Origin: Rebecca billardiae RCC1528 | Lineage: Eukaryota > Haptophyta | Direction of reading: 5' to 3' | DNA length: 64,000 nt | NCBI GenBank assembly: GCA_965240325.2 | Contig: OZ251232.1 | Location: forward strand, 682,001-746,000 | In this document: positions 51,159 through 62,367 of the stretch, piece by piece | Layout: every line of letters begins with the position of its first letter | Numbering within the stretch: the first letter of the stretch is position 1 | Translations under genes and position numbers: made by a program | The notes under the pieces: generated by a model | What the model was told of the DNA's origin: nothing | Databases searched by the model: none | The model's input: the letters and a program-made list of their open reading frames with translations, nothing else

Positions 51159-53420
51159 ATGCCCTTCGGCATGATGGCGCGCCTGCCGGCGAGGAGCCGT
51201 TGCAGCGCGCGATGGGCTCGCCCTGGCGGCGGCTGCATGGCCGTGGGCGCCGCGAGGTGCCTCGTGGCGCGCGTGCGAGCGCGCGAGGAGATCGCCCGCG
51301 CCGACGACACGGCGCCACCGCCGCCGCTGGATGCGGCGCGCACGATCATGTCGCTCGTGCGGCCCGAGCGGCGGCTGATCGCGGCGGGCGTTGTGCTCAG
51401 CGTGGCGAGCTCCGGCCTCACGCTCGCATTCCCGGCGGCGATCGGCTGGCTCGTCGACGTCACGCTCGCGACAGACCGCGAAGTGAGCCCGATGATCGCG
51501 ACGGCCGCGCTCGGCGCCATCTCCACGAGCCAGGCGGCGGTGATGGTGCTCCGCTCGCGCGTGATGACGGTGGCCGGCGAGAACCTGGTGGCGCGCGTGC
51601 GCACGCGCGCGTTCAGCAGCCTCCTGCGCCAGGAGGTCGCCTTCTTCGACCGGCAGGAGTCGGGCGAGCTGCTGAACCGGCTGAGCGCCGACTGCGCGCA
51701 GCTTCAGAAGGCGGTGAGCTCGACGGTTGTGCAGGCGCTGCGCTCGGTGTCGATGGCGCTGGGCTCGACGGCCATGCTGCTCTACCTCTCGCCCTCGCTC
51801 GCCGCGCTCAGCGTCGCCGTCTTCCCCGCCGTCTTCGCCTTCGGCGCGTGGCAGGGCCGCGCGATGCGCGCGGAGCAGAAAGCCGTGCAGCGGCTGCTCG
51901 CGCGCTCGGCCGCGGTCGCGGGCCGCGCGCTCGCGGGCGTGCGCACGCTGCGCGCGCTCGGCGCGGAGCGCACGCAGCTCGGGCGGTACGAGGCGGCGGT
52001 GCAGAGCTCGCGCGACCGCGCCGTCGCCGTCGGCATGCGCCAGGCGTACTTCGACGGCTCCGTGCAGCTCGCGGCCAACGCTTCCATGCTCGTTGTGCTC
52101 GGCCAGGGCTCGGCGATGGTCGCGGCGGGCGCACTGAGCGCGGGCGAGCTGTCGTCGTTCGTGCTCTACTCGATGTGGCTGGGCTTCGCGTCGTCGCAGC
52201 TCTCCGGCGCGTACGCCGAGACCGTGCGCGCCCTCGGCTCGAGCGAGCGCCTCCTCGAGCTGATGAGCCGCCAGCCGCGCATCCCCGAGCGGGGCGGCCT
52301 GCGGCTGGCGCACGGGCCGACTGACGGGAGCGGCGCGCCGGTGCTGCCTCTCGGCGTGGACTTCGAGGGCGTCGGGTTCAGGTACGCGGCGCGGCTGCCG
52401 TCGGTGGCGCGCCGAGCCGGCGCCCGCGCCGACTCGGGCGCAGAGGAGGCCCTCCAGGACCCCGCCGCGCCCGCGCCGCCCGCGGGGCGCGCGGCAGCGG
52501 CTGCCGCGCGCCAGCCAGACGGGTCGAGCGCACAGCTGCACGCGGCTGCGGCCGCAGAGGAGGAGGAGGAGGCGGCGGCGGCGGAGGAGGAGGAGGAGCG
52601 GCGCACGGCGCTGGAGATCCGCGGCCTGACGCTGCACATCGGCGCGGGCGAGCGCGTCGGCCTCGTCGGCGAGTCCGGCTGCGGCAAGTCCACCCTGCTC
52701 CGGCTGATCAGCCGGCTGTACGATGTGCGCGCGGGCGCGGTGCGCGTGGGCGGCGTGGACGTGCGCCAGCTCGACCCGGCGCAGCTCCGCGGCCACCTGG
52801 TGGCGACGCTGCCGCAGGAGGTGGTGCTGCTCGCGGGCTCGATCCGGGACAACGTCGCGCTGGGCGCGCTCACGCCGGACGCGCTCGACGCCGATGCCGG
52901 CGCCGGCGCCGGCGCCGACGACGCCGACGCCGGCGCTGAAGCCGCGCGGCGGCGAGCGGCGGCGCTCGAGAGCGCAGTGGACGCGGCGGTCGACGCGGCC
53001 GGCCTCCGCGCGCTCATCTCGACGCTTCCGGACGGGCTGGACACGCAGGTGGGCGAGGGCGGCGTCTCGCTCTCCGGAGGCGAGCGCCAGCGCGTCGCCA
53101 TCGCGCGGCTCCTCGTCGCCGACCCGTCGGTCGTGCTGCTCGACGAGTTCTCGTCGGCGCTGGACGCGGTGACCGAGGCGGCGGTGACCGCCTCGCTGCG
53201 CGCGCTGCTGGCCGGCCGCACGGTGATCACGATCGCGCACCGGGAGAGCGCGCTGCGCGGGCTCGGCGTCGAGCGCATCGTCGAGCTGGGGCAGGGCGCG
53301 CGCGTCTTGCGCGACGTGCCGTTCGCGGAGTGGGCCCAGTGCCACCATGCGGCGCACGGCAGACGGCTCGGCGCCGAGTCACTACGAGCGCCCTCCGCCG
53401 CCTCGGGGCCCGGCGAATAA
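51159..53420 (+). CDS. ABCB-type half-transporter (mitochondrial/organellar style)
   Basis: A 753-residue ABC exporter half-molecule with membrane domain first (residues about 60-370) and ATPase domain second. An Arg/Ala-rich, acid-poor N-terminus (from MPFGMMARLPARSRC) could target an organelle, like ABCB8/ABCB10 relatives. The membrane domain has the ABC exporter coupling region RQEVAFFDRQESGELLNRLS. The ATPase domain has the A-loop region FEGVGFRYAARLP, Walker A GESGCGKSTLLRLISRLY (about 503), Q-loop LPQEVVLLAGSIRDNV, signature LSGGERQRVAIARLL (about 638), Walker B VVLLDEFSSALD with the catalytic Glu, and H-loop ITIAHRES. Two inserts are unusual: an Ala/Glu-rich stretch of about 90 residues between A-loop and Walker A, and an Asp/Ala-rich loop (about 576-600) after the Q-loop. 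Start chosen at 51159; 51087 is also in frame. Confidence 0.92.
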   Translation: MPFGMMARLPARSRCSARWARPGGGCMAVGAARCLVARVRAREEIARADDTAPPPPLDAARTIMSLVRPERRLIAAGVVLSVASSGLTLAFPAAIGWLVDVTLATDREVSPMIATAALGAISTSQAAVMVLRSRVMTVAGENLVARVRTRAFSSLLRQEVAFFDRQESGELLNRLSADCAQLQKAVSSTVVQALRSVSMALGSTAMLLYLSPSLAALSVAVFPAVFAFGAWQGRAMRAEQKAVQRLLARSAAVAGRALAGVRTLRALGAERTQLGRYEAAVQSSRDRAVAVGMRQAYFDGSVQLAANASMLVVLGQGSAMVAAGALSAGELSSFVLYSMWLGFASSQLSGAYAETVRALGSSERLLELMSRQPRIPERGGLRLAHGPTDGSGAPVLPLGVDFEGVGFRYAARLPSVARRAGARADSGAEEALQDPAAPAPPAGRAAAAAARQPDGSSAQLHAAAAAEEEEEAAAAEEEEERRTALEIRGLTLHIGAGERVGLVGESGCGKSTLLRLISRLYDVRAGAVRVGGVDVRQLDPAQLRGHLVATLPQEVVLLAGSIRDNVALGALTPDALDADAGAGAGADDADAGAEAARRRAAALESAVDAAVDAAGLRALISTLPDGLDTQVGEGGVSLSGGERQRVAIARLLVADPSVVLLDEFSSALDAVTEAAVTASLRALLAGRTVITIAHRESALRGLGVERIVELGQGARVLRDVPFAEWAQCHHAAHGRRLGAESLRAPSAASGPGE

Positions 53421-53434
53421 ATCGGCGCGCAAAC

Positions 53435-53526
53435 AATATATATATATATACCACGTCGTTATATATATATATATATCATGTGCATATATAAGTGTACTCA
53501 TCATCACTTAATATATATATAGTATA
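53435..53526. repeat. Interrupted AT dinucleotide tracts
   Basis: Three (AT)n runs at about 53436-53450, 53461-53476 and 53511-53521, just after the ABCB stop. This is simple-sequence DNA. Confidence 0.9.
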
Positions 53527-53784
53527 TCGTCGTCGCGGTATTTATATATTATTATTAATAATCCGCGTGAATCGGGAATGAAGTGTGCCCTGGTGGGCGG
53601 GCCCGCGGGGGGTCGGCGGACCGTGCCAGTGCAGTCGCAATGTTTTTCGATCTGCGGGTAGTTCGCGTCTTTCCACATTCGCTCGTGGCCGTTGGTGACG
53701 GACAGTCGGACCAGTGACACCTGCTGATGCCTGATAATGTTCTCCCACGAGTGTATTGTAGTACACGCCCCGGCGTGCGCATCA

Positions 53785-54500
53785 GCGCCACTCAATAACG
53801 AGGCCCACACCCATGCACGAGGGAATGTGCAGCACGCGGGGCGGGGCGGGTAGCCCGTTGCTCCGCGCGAGCGCGGGTACGCGCTGCATGTGCCGTAATC
53901 GAGCGCCTTGCCGCCGACGAAGCCGGCAGAATAGATCACGTGCATGTCCTCCTGCTGCCAGCCGAGAGCGGTCGTCGCGAGGATGCTTGCTGATGTCCGC
54001 TCCGGGCATGATGGGCTCGGCGCAGGTCGCGTTGACATTGGTACACGGCCGCCACGCTGAGCACGAGCTCGTTGACGTTCACGCGGTCGTCGCTCTTCGC
54101 ATCTTCGACAGGTCTGGCGCCCGCGTGTTCGGCGGCACGAGGAGCTGTTGGTTGTGCGCGCGCGCGCGCACAGCGACAGCGTGTGCCTCGCGATAGAGAG
54201 TCGGCACGAGCTGGTCACGCATGCACACGAATCGCAGCGCATCCGTCACCGGCGTGACGACTTCCGCCTCGTCCCGCAGCGCCTGCGCCATGGACGAGGA
54301 TGGCGCGGCGATGTTGCATGCTCGACGTTTCATCTCTCTGCGGATGGCATCACGGGCTTGTCTGTCTCGCGCTGCGGCGATGGTCGCCAACTCGCAAAGA
54401 CACGGTTGCCGCCATGGCGACAGACCCGGGAGGTGCGTCCGCTGCGCGTCGTACGCCGTTGGCGCTGCGCTTCCGTCGCATTGGTCACAGTCGACGCCAT
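53785..54500 (-). pseudogene. Possible decayed gene, unidentified
   Basis: Protein-like stretches on the minus strand sit in different frames in consistent order: ALRDEAEVVTPVTDALRFVC then RAPDLSK (about 54290-54105), DDRVNVNELVLSVAAVYQC (about 54095-54035), CAEPIMPGADISKHPRDDRS (about 54020-53960), and QQEDMHVIYSAGFVGGKALD (about 53960-53900). Splice sites joining them are not evident, so small indels in a dead gene seem likelier than introns. I do not recognise the family. Confidence 0.28.
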
Positions 54501-55456
54501 GCACGCTGGACGTGGGCTTCGGCTGAGGGACCGCGAGCGACGACTGAGTCCGGTGCGCGGATTCCGGCGATCGAGTTCAGAAGGCCGCGCCAAATCTGCG
54601 TCGCGTGCGATGGCGCTTCCCGCCCGCGAGACACCTCGTGATGAGGGCCTTTCCGCACCGAGCCCGACGCGCGGCGGTGGATCGCACGAGGTGGTTGTCG
54701 TGCGCAGCGCTTGATACTATGGCCCGTGCGAGCGCTCGACGTGCAAGTCGGGCGAGGACCGCCCCAGGTCGCACGATCGTGTCGACGCGCCGAGCGTACC
54801 GCTCCAAACGGGTCGATTTAGCCCCTGTTCGACCTGCACGCGAGACGACGAGGGCAGCAATCGCGAATCGGGCGAAAACCTGTCTCGGGAATCCTCGCGC
54901 GATGTCCGCGCCGGCGTTGGATCTGGCGCGCGCCGCCCACGCGCTCCGCGCCATCCGGTAACTTAGCGGCATCATCAGCGACGCCAGTGTCCAGTGACTC
55001 TGTTCTGACGATCACGTGATTCGGATGGCGCGTCGTTCACTTGTATGAGGCGTACAGCGCGCTGCGCGTACAGTCGTATTCCGATCCGCGCGGTCGTCAC
55101 GCGCGCATCAAGCTTCGGATGCTGCTGCGCTGTCGCGGCTGTCGTATAGTGCACGCGCACTCGTCGGCCGTCGTCGTCAGCACGTCGTCGTCGTCGGCAC
55201 TCGGCTGACGCCTGCCACTGCACTGCTGACGCACGACGCACCGGAACGCGCAGCACGCGCAGTGGCGCCATCTGTCCTGTGTCCAGCCATCACGGCCATC
55301 AAGGCGCCGCTGTACTGCGAAGCCGCGCCGCCCGCAGTTTGATTGATGCCCGGTGCCCTTGGCGGCGTCCGGTCGGGCCGGCCGGGCAGCATCATCAGCG
55401 CCAGCAGCCACCCGCGATGTCGTCGTCGGTGGCGCAGCGCGCGCCAGGATCAAGAC
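54501..55456. other. Intergenic region, nothing recognised
   Basis: Mixed-composition DNA without a convincing frame, RNA or repeat. The right end is the 3' flank of the aftiphilin-like gene. Confidence 0.45.
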
Positions 55457-58400
55457 TCAGATGGCCTTGATCTCTTGCAGCGCGGCTTGCGTCGCCGCGT
55501 CCGCGTGCGGCGGCGCGGTCGGCAGGACGACGCGATCGGCCAGCAGGTACCCCAGCTTGGGCAGCGAGTCCGCCCACGCCTGCTGCGGCGATGCCGCCAT
55601 GCCAAACTGCTTGAGCGTGTCGCCGAGCAGGTCGCCGCCTCCCGCCGCCTGCGCACCGGCGGCGCTGGGCTGCGGCGCGGACGTGGACGGCGGTGCGCCG
55701 AGCTGCGCGCGCGACGGGCGCGCGCGCGCGTGCGCGTGGCGGGCGGACGCGCTCAGCCGCACGCGCATGGGCGGCCGCCGCCGCGAGGCGGTCGCACAGC
55801 CGCGCGGCGCGGCGCGTCGCGGCGGCGCGCGCTCACCAGCGAGTCGAGCCCAAACACGTCACCGCGGGGCGCGGGCTGCGCGCCCTCCGCGATGGACGGC
55901 GGGAGCGGCTGCGCGGAGGGCGGGCCGTCGGGCTTGCCCTCGCCGTCGAGCCAGCTCTCGGCGCGCGCGAGCGACGCGCTGGCGCCAAAGTCCGCAGGCA
56001 CGCTCGGCGGGTGCACGGGCGAGCGAGCCACCTGCGCACGCGGGGGGCGCGCTCGCTCGCTCTCAGCACGCGCGCGGGCCGGGCACGCCGCGCATGCGCG
56101 GCGGCTGCGCACGCGCGCGCACGCGCGAGCAGCAGCGCGCGGGCAGCAGCGCGCACGCGCGGCGGCACGCGGCGCGGCGCGCACCGAGGCCGGGTGGAAA
56201 GTGGCGCGCGGGTCGCACGTCGTCGCGGCGTGCAAGTGCCCCGCGCCGAGCGCGCCACCGAAGGGCTGCTCGGCGGCGTCGCTCGCCGCCGCCGCGCCGC
56301 CGGACGGCGCCGCCGCGTCCTCCATGGCGGAGCCTCCGCCGCCCGCGCCGTCGGCGGCGGCGGCGCCGCCGGCGTCGCCGCCGCGCGCCTTTGGCTGTGG
56401 CAGCCCGAGCAGCTGGGAGTAGCCGGCCTCGAGCGCGGAGCCCTGCCACTGCCAGCTCGACGCGCCCGACGGCGGCGGCGCCCTCGCGCCGCCCGCCCAG
56501 TGCCGCACCGCGTGCGCCGCGGGCAGCGCGAGCGAGACGCCCTCCGCCTCCGCGCGGCTCACGAGCTCGCCGAGGAGGGCCAGCGGCGGGCCGGCGTCGT
56601 CCGGCTGCGCGAGAGCGCTCTCCTCCACCAGAGGCGCGTCCTCGCCCAGCGCGGCCAGGAAGGCCGCCCGCGCGGCCGCGCGGAGCTCCGGCTCGGTTCG
56701 GTGCGCGCCCGGCGGTGCGATCGGCAGCGCGGGGGGCGGCGGCGCGGCCGCGCTCGGCACTGGCGCGGCTGATTGGGCGAAGGCTGCAAACTCGTCGTCA
56801 TCGCCACCGCCACCGCCGCCGCCGCCGCCGTCCGTGCCGTCGCCAAAGGCGCCAAAGTCGTCGCCGCCGCCGCCGCCGGCTGCGCCGCCAAAGTCGCCAA
56901 AGTCGCCGAAGCCGTCGGCATCGGCATCGCCGCCGCCGCTCGCGCCGACCGAGTCCGTTGCGCCCGCGGCGGCGACGGGCGCGCTGCCAAAGTCGCCAAA
57001 GCCGTCGCCCTCGCCACTCGCGACGGGCGTGCTGCCAAAGTCGCCAAAGCCGTCGCCCTCGCCACTCGCGACGGGCGCGCTGCCAAAGTCGCCAAAGCCG
57101 TCGCCCCCGCCGCCTCCCGCCGTTGGGGCGCCAAAGACGCCAAAGTCCGCCGCTTCCGCCCCTTCCGCCGCTTCCGCCTCGTCCGCCGCGCGCTCCGCCG
57201 GAAGGTCGGCGGTGGCCGCGGGCGCGCTCGCCGGCGCGCCCGCCGGCGCGGCCGCGGGCGCGGCCGCGGGCGCGGCCGCCGCGCGCTGCGCCGCCTGCCG
57301 CTCCGCGAGGAACTGCGCGTACTCTTCAAAGTCGTCGTCCTCGTCGTCATCGCCCGAGAGGGAGAAGGGGTCGGCGCCGCCGCCGCCCTCGGCCTCGGCG
57401 GCCGCCTCGTCGGCCCCCGCCTCGTCGGCCCCCGCCTCGTCGGCCTGCGCATCGCCGGCCTGCGCATCGTCGGCCTGCGCCGCGCCTGCGCCGCCCTCGC
57501 GCGGCGACGTCGCCGGCGCTTGCTCCGCGCGCGTGGGCGCGGTGGTCGCCGCCTCGTCGAGCGCGCCGCCCGCACTGAGCGCCTCGAGCGGGGCGGGCAC
57601 GTCGGCGGCTGCGTCGGCGTCCGCGTCCGCGCTGCCGAACGCGCCAAAGTCTGCGTCCTCCGCGCTCACGCCTTCCGCCGGCGTGGACGCGAAGTCGCCG
57701 AACGCTGCGTCCGCGCCGCCCTCGCCCCACGCCGCCGGCTGCGCGCCGGGCGCCGCCGCGGGCGGGGCGCCGTCGCTCGAATCGAGCGCCGCGCCGCCGG
57801 CGCCGGCCGTCGGGGACGACGACGCGGCGGTGCGCCCCGCGCCATCGAAGTCGCCAAAGTCGCCGAAGCCGTCGTCATCCGCGCCGCCCTCCGCGAATGC
57901 CGCGGAGGCGGCCGCCTCCGACGGCTGCGCAGCCGACACCAAGGACGCCTCTGCCAAGCTTGCGGCCGCGTCGACGGGCGCGGGCGCAGGCGCGGGCTCG
58001 GCCGGTCCGACGCCGAAGCTCGACTCGGCGTGCAGGCTGGCCGGCTCGGGCATGGCCGCGCTCGGCATCGTGCCAGCGAGCTCGCCAAAGCTCGGCTCGT
58101 CGCGCTGCGCGGCGGGCTCGGCGGGCAGCGTGTTCTCGAAGCTGCGCTCGGGCAGCACGTCCACGGGCGCCGCGCCAATCGTCGGGTCGACGCTCGGCTC
58201 GCTGCGCACGGCCGACGGCTCGGGCGGGAGGCCGACGCTGCCGGTGCTGTCCTCGCCGACGACGACGACCGGCTCCGCCTGCAGCTCCGCCGCAAACTCG
58301 GCGGGCTGGAATGCCGACGACGACTCCCGCGCGCCACCGCCCCCAAAATCGCCAAAGTCGTCGGCGTCGGCGTCGGCGGAAGCGTCGGCGGCAGCAGCGG

Positions 58401-58902
58401 CGGCGTCCGGAGGCGGCGCGGGCGGCTGGGCGCTGTCAGCGCCCGCGTCGGCGGCGGAGCCGAACGCGCCGTCGAGCTCGTGCGCGTCGTCCTGGCCCCC
58501 AAAGGCGCCGAACGGCTCGCCGTCCGCCTCTGCGCCCGCAGCGCCTGCCGTGGGCGCGTCGGCGCTGCCGGCGGCCGCCGCGTCGGCCGAGCCGCCGCCA
58601 AACTCGCCAAACGCGTCGTCAAAGTCGTCCTCAGCTGCGGAGGCGTCCGGCGCGTCGCCCTCGGGCGTGGGCGCGTCGTCGAGCACGCCCAGAGGCTTCG
58701 CCGTCTCGCCCGGCGTCGCCTCCCTCGCCGGCGATCCCAGCGGGCTGTCGAGGTCAAAGTCGCCGAGGTCGAAATCGTCCAGGTTGGCCGCCGCGGCCGC
58801 GGCGGCCGAGGTCGCTGCTGCGCTGCGAGCCGCGGCCAGCTCGGTGCCGTTAAGGGCACCCACATCAAACTCGCTGAACGGGTCGTCGTCGTCGTCGTCC
58901 AT
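55457..58902 (-). CDS. Acidic DFGDFG-repeat protein, aftiphilin/synergin-like clathrin accessory candidate
   Basis: A 1052-residue protein in three exons (58902-56185, 56031-55837, 55702-55457). It opens MDDDDDDPFSEFDVG and carries about 20 Asp/Glu-Phe-x-x-Phe-type motifs (DDFDDAFGEFGG, DDFGDFGGGG, DGFGDFGDFDG, DADFGAFGS), like the ear-binding DFxDF peptides of aftiphilin and gamma-synergin, which link clathrin to AP-1/AP-2. A 48-bp tandem repeat (DGFGDFGSAPVASGEG, about 56988-57115) adds three motifs. A more folded C-terminal part contains RTEPELRAAARAAFLAALGE, SSWQWQGSALEAGYSQLLGL (a possible clathrin-binding segment) and LLGDTLKQFGMAASPQQAWA in the last exon. Introns start GTGCGC and GTGAGC and keep the frame. 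Function is inferred from motif style; another acidic trafficking adaptor is possible. The gene itself is well supported. Confidence 0.72.
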
Positions 58903-60822
58903 CGCGCCCCGCAGCTGCGCGGCGAAGCGGCGCGAGGCGCGCGGGGGCGACCGTGTTCCTGCGCCTCAAGTACGCCGCAAACACGATGGCGGCGTCGACT
59001 CGTCGTTCGATCAAGCTCAATATGCGCACCGCTTTCTCAAATGCATGGCCCCAGCGCCACGGCTGGGTCAGCGGGGCGTGGCGCAGGCAGGTCGGCGCGG
59101 CCGTACGAGCGCGTGAGCATGACTGACAGCTTCCCTTCATACTTTTCGACCACTCTCACGTCCACTTGTCCACATCGTGTGCGACCGGCGCACGGGAAGC
59201 ACGGGCAAGTACGGGCCAGGGTCACCCTTCTGACGGCCACGCTGACCTCTGGGGCATGGCATGCGAGGATGCGGACCTGTCAACACCCCGTCTCACCGCA
59301 AACGTCGTGAGTCTGACGAGCAAGGTTGGCTGCGCGGTAGTCACGCACATCGGGCTAGCGAGGCTGAGCGGGGCTGAGTGGCAACCTTCTCTGAGACTAC
59401 GCCACGCAGCTCTGCGACCTTGCCAGTGCTCGATGCCCTTCCAGAGGCACCGACGCGCCGCACGACCTGTCCAGCCGCCGCCCCAGAAAGTCGGGTCACC
59501 ACGACACTACCACCTTAGAACTGGCTTCTGGCCGTACCCGTGGTCCTGTCGTAGTAACTAGTAAGTCACCTCAAACTGAAGCGCGCGCTGGCGCTGGCTG
59601 CATGGTTGCATGTCCGCTCACGCCGAAACGAGCGCGCCGCGGCGGCTATCTCGCTCGTGGCGCACGGTCGGGGAGCAGCCGCATTCGCGCGGCCGGCCAT
59701 CGCGCACAGGCGGCACTGACCTGCACCAGCATGGTCGTCGGCACGCACAGTCTCACGGCTGCGCCGCACCGCGCAGGCAATATATTCAAGCGTGGTGCGC
59801 ATGCTCGCACGCTTTGTGTCCCCTGTCCACACCCAGCGGCTGAGTTCGTGCTGACCACTTGCAGGCGCACTGCACACTTTCGCGCAGCTGCCGCGCCGGG
59901 CAGTGCCCAACGGCTCGCCAGGCTCAGCTCGTGGCCAGGGCTCCCTTGATTTCATGCTGGCTCGCCTGTCAGCTGCGACCACTTTCAGCGCACGCTACCG
60001 CCGACTCGCGCACGACACGGCAAGGCTGGCGCGCTGAATGAGGCCAAGAGGTGTGCTGACCCGCACCCGTAGCGCGTGCGCGGCCGTCATGCTGACCACC
60101 CAGACCAGAGGGAAGGAGTTGGTGCTTTCTGGTCACAAGTCACTGTCACTCACTGACAACCCCCCACGGTAAATCGGAGTAACGACAGGGTCGGCGGCAG
60201 GTTCTGACCAAGCTACAAAGCGGAACTGCGAAGGCAGTCTGCAGCCGGACCGTACCGGACCAACCCCCTCCACCGCTGGGCGCTGGGTGTCTGGGGTGTA
60301 GGTCCGGGTTGCGGGGAGCTTGGGGGAGAGGGCGCACCGGCTTCCCAAGCTTCGGTGCAGTGTGCACACCGGCGGTCGGTATTTTTGTTATGACAGCGGT
60401 GGTTGAGATGTCATCACGGTCAAGCGCGTTGAACCGCGCAGGTACGCCTTTCGTATATGATATATCGGCTGAGAGCTGGAGCGACTTCGTATGTCGCGTG
60501 CAAAACGTGCACTCCGATATCCGAGCTCGATTCGGATAGATTCGTCTTTGGTGGTCGATTACCTTTCACGCAAGTAAATATCCGTTTTACGATAGGAGAT
60601 ACTCTGACCACGATTCGTCGGAAATCACCTGACAGACCAATCGCGTCCTTTGGAGAGAGGTGAGCGGGTAGGGCGGGCTCGGGTGCCGTACCACTCACCA
60701 AAGTCCCGCGCACAGATTCTACATCTCAACAATGACGGATCCAACCGCGAGATCGTCGGAACATATGTATTTGTTCTCACTTTACCGCCCGATGATGACA
60801 TCAACACAACCCACACCCCAAA
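58903..60822. other. Intergenic region, no clear gene
   Basis: A long gap. A minus-strand frame near 59037-59240 includes VRVVEKYEGKLSVMLTRSYG and looks mildly protein-like, but no start, splice partner or family can be given. From about 60380 to 60800 the GC content drops ahead of the second F-box/RCC1 copy. Confidence 0.4.
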
Positions 60823-62142
60823 ATGGCTCAGACATCACGTCCTCACCCGGTGTCGCAGACGCCGCCCGTCGCGATGCTGCCGACCGACCTGGTGGAGAGG
60901 ATCGCCAAACACCTGCCGCTCCCCGACCTCGTGAGCGCGAACGCCGTCTCCCGCGTCTTCCGCGGCGCGCCCGGCAACCACTCGCCCGTCGAGCGCGCGC
61001 TCCTCGAGCGCGCGCGCGAGCGTGGGCACGAGCGCGCGCTCGCCGCCGCGCTGCCGCGCGACAAGAGCGCTGCGATGGGCGAGCTCCTCGCGCACGAGCG
61101 CGTTTATGAGATCGCACGCGCGCACAGTCACGCCGTGGCGTGCGGGACGTCGCTGATGTATCAGCTCAGCATGAGCGCGTTTGTGGACGCAGACGGCGCG
61201 CTCTACACGTGGGGCGAGGAGCAGACGTGCGACGACGGCGACGACGACGAGGAGGAGGAGGCGTGCGCGTATCGCGCATGCGCCGGGCTCGGCCACGGAG
61301 AGACGGGCTCGGTCCTCGTGCCCAAGCGCGTGGCCTCGCTCTCGGCCGTGCGCATGTGCGCGGTCGCCGCTGGCTACGACCACCTGCTCGCGCTGAGCGC
61401 GAGCGGCGAGGTCTACGCGTGCGGCGAGAACCGCGACGGCCAGCTCGGGCTGGGCGACACGGCGACGCGCCGCGTGTTCGTCCAAGTCACGGCGCTCGCG
61501 CACGAGGTCGTCGTGTGCGTCGCAGGTGGGAGCCACTGCAGCCTCGCGCTCAGCACGGCGGGCCGCGCGTACAGCTGGGGCCAGAACAACCACGGCCAGC
61601 TCGGCCACGGCGACACGGTCGGCAGGCTGGAGCCTCGGCGCATCGAGGCGCTGGACAACGAGCGCGTCGCGGGCGCGAGCGCCGGCATGTTCCACGTGCA
61701 GCTCGTCACGGCCAGCGGCGCCGTCTACTCGTGCGGCCGCGGCCACGGTGGCCAGCTCGGCCACGGTGACCAGCAGGATCAGCACACGCCCAAGCGCATC
61801 GAGGCGCTCTCGGGCGTGCGCGCCGTGCACGTGAGCGCGGGCGTTGCGCACAGCCTGGTCGTTGACCGCACGGGCGGCGTGTACTCCTTCGGCCATGGCA
61901 GGTCTGGCTGCCTGGGCCACGGCGACGAGTCCGCCGTGTTCACGCCCACGCGCATCGGCGCGCTGGCGGGTGTGCACGCCGTGCGCGCCAACGCGGGCTC
62001 GGACAGCAGCGTGGTGCTGAGCGCGGACGGCAGCTTGCACGCGTTCGGGAGCAACGGCTACTCTCAGCTCGGTGCCAAGACACGGCGCACCCGCGTGCCG
62101 CATCCGACCCCCGTGCACGTCGTCGCGCACGGCGCCGCGTGA
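60823..62142 (+). CDS. F-box/RCC1 protein, copy 2, truncated by a frameshift
   Basis: A 439-residue reading, nearly identical to copy 1 at 48270: F-box MLPTDLVERIAKHLPLPDLV, acidic loop DDGDDDEEEEA, and RCC1 blades such as YSCGRGHGGQLGHGD and YSFGHGRSGCLGHGD. At about 62120-62130 it has two extra bases relative to copy 1 in a GC run, producing the ending HVVAHGAA and a stop. The last blade continues intact in another frame to 62339. The duplication covers at least the whole coding region. Either a shortened propeller is made or the copy is becoming a pseudogene; missing the last blade would probably prevent propeller closure. Differences from copy 1 are mostly silent or conservative, so selection or recent duplication explains the rest. 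Confidence 0.8.
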   Translation: MAQTSRPHPVSQTPPVAMLPTDLVERIAKHLPLPDLVSANAVSRVFRGAPGNHSPVERALLERARERGHERALAAALPRDKSAAMGELLAHERVYEIARAHSHAVACGTSLMYQLSMSAFVDADGALYTWGEEQTCDDGDDDEEEEACAYRACAGLGHGETGSVLVPKRVASLSAVRMCAVAAGYDHLLALSASGEVYACGENRDGQLGLGDTATRRVFVQVTALAHEVVVCVAGGSHCSLALSTAGRAYSWGQNNHGQLGHGDTVGRLEPRRIEALDNERVAGASAGMFHVQLVTASGAVYSCGRGHGGQLGHGDQQDQHTPKRIEALSGVRAVHVSAGVAHSLVVDRTGGVYSFGHGRSGCLGHGDESAVFTPTRIGALAGVHAVRANAGSDSSVVLSADGSLHAFGSNGYSQLGAKTRRTRVPHPTPVHVVAHGAA

Positions 62143-62339
62143 GCGACTGCGCGCTCGGCCACAACCACGCGCTCTTCATGACGGCGGACGGCGACGTGTA
62201 CTCGTGCGGCGAGCAGACCGCTGCGCTCGGCCACGGCGTGAGCGCGGACGCCGAGGGCACGGACGTCGCCACGCCCACGCCCGTCGCGCGCAGCGTGCCA
62301 CCCGGCGCGGTGCTCGCCACAGGGTGCGCAGTGCGCTGA
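62143..62339 (+). pseudogene. Detached last RCC1 blade of copy 2
   Basis: In the frame beginning near 62139 the sequence continues SDCALGHNHALFMTADGDVY, SCGEQTAALGHG and VARSVPPGAVLATGCAVR, then stops at 62339. This matches copy 1 up to its last blade and probably preserves the ancestral C-terminus, which copy 1 has lost through separate indels. Confidence 0.75.
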
Positions 62340-62367
62340 GTGGCTGCGCCGCGCACTTCCGCTTGGA

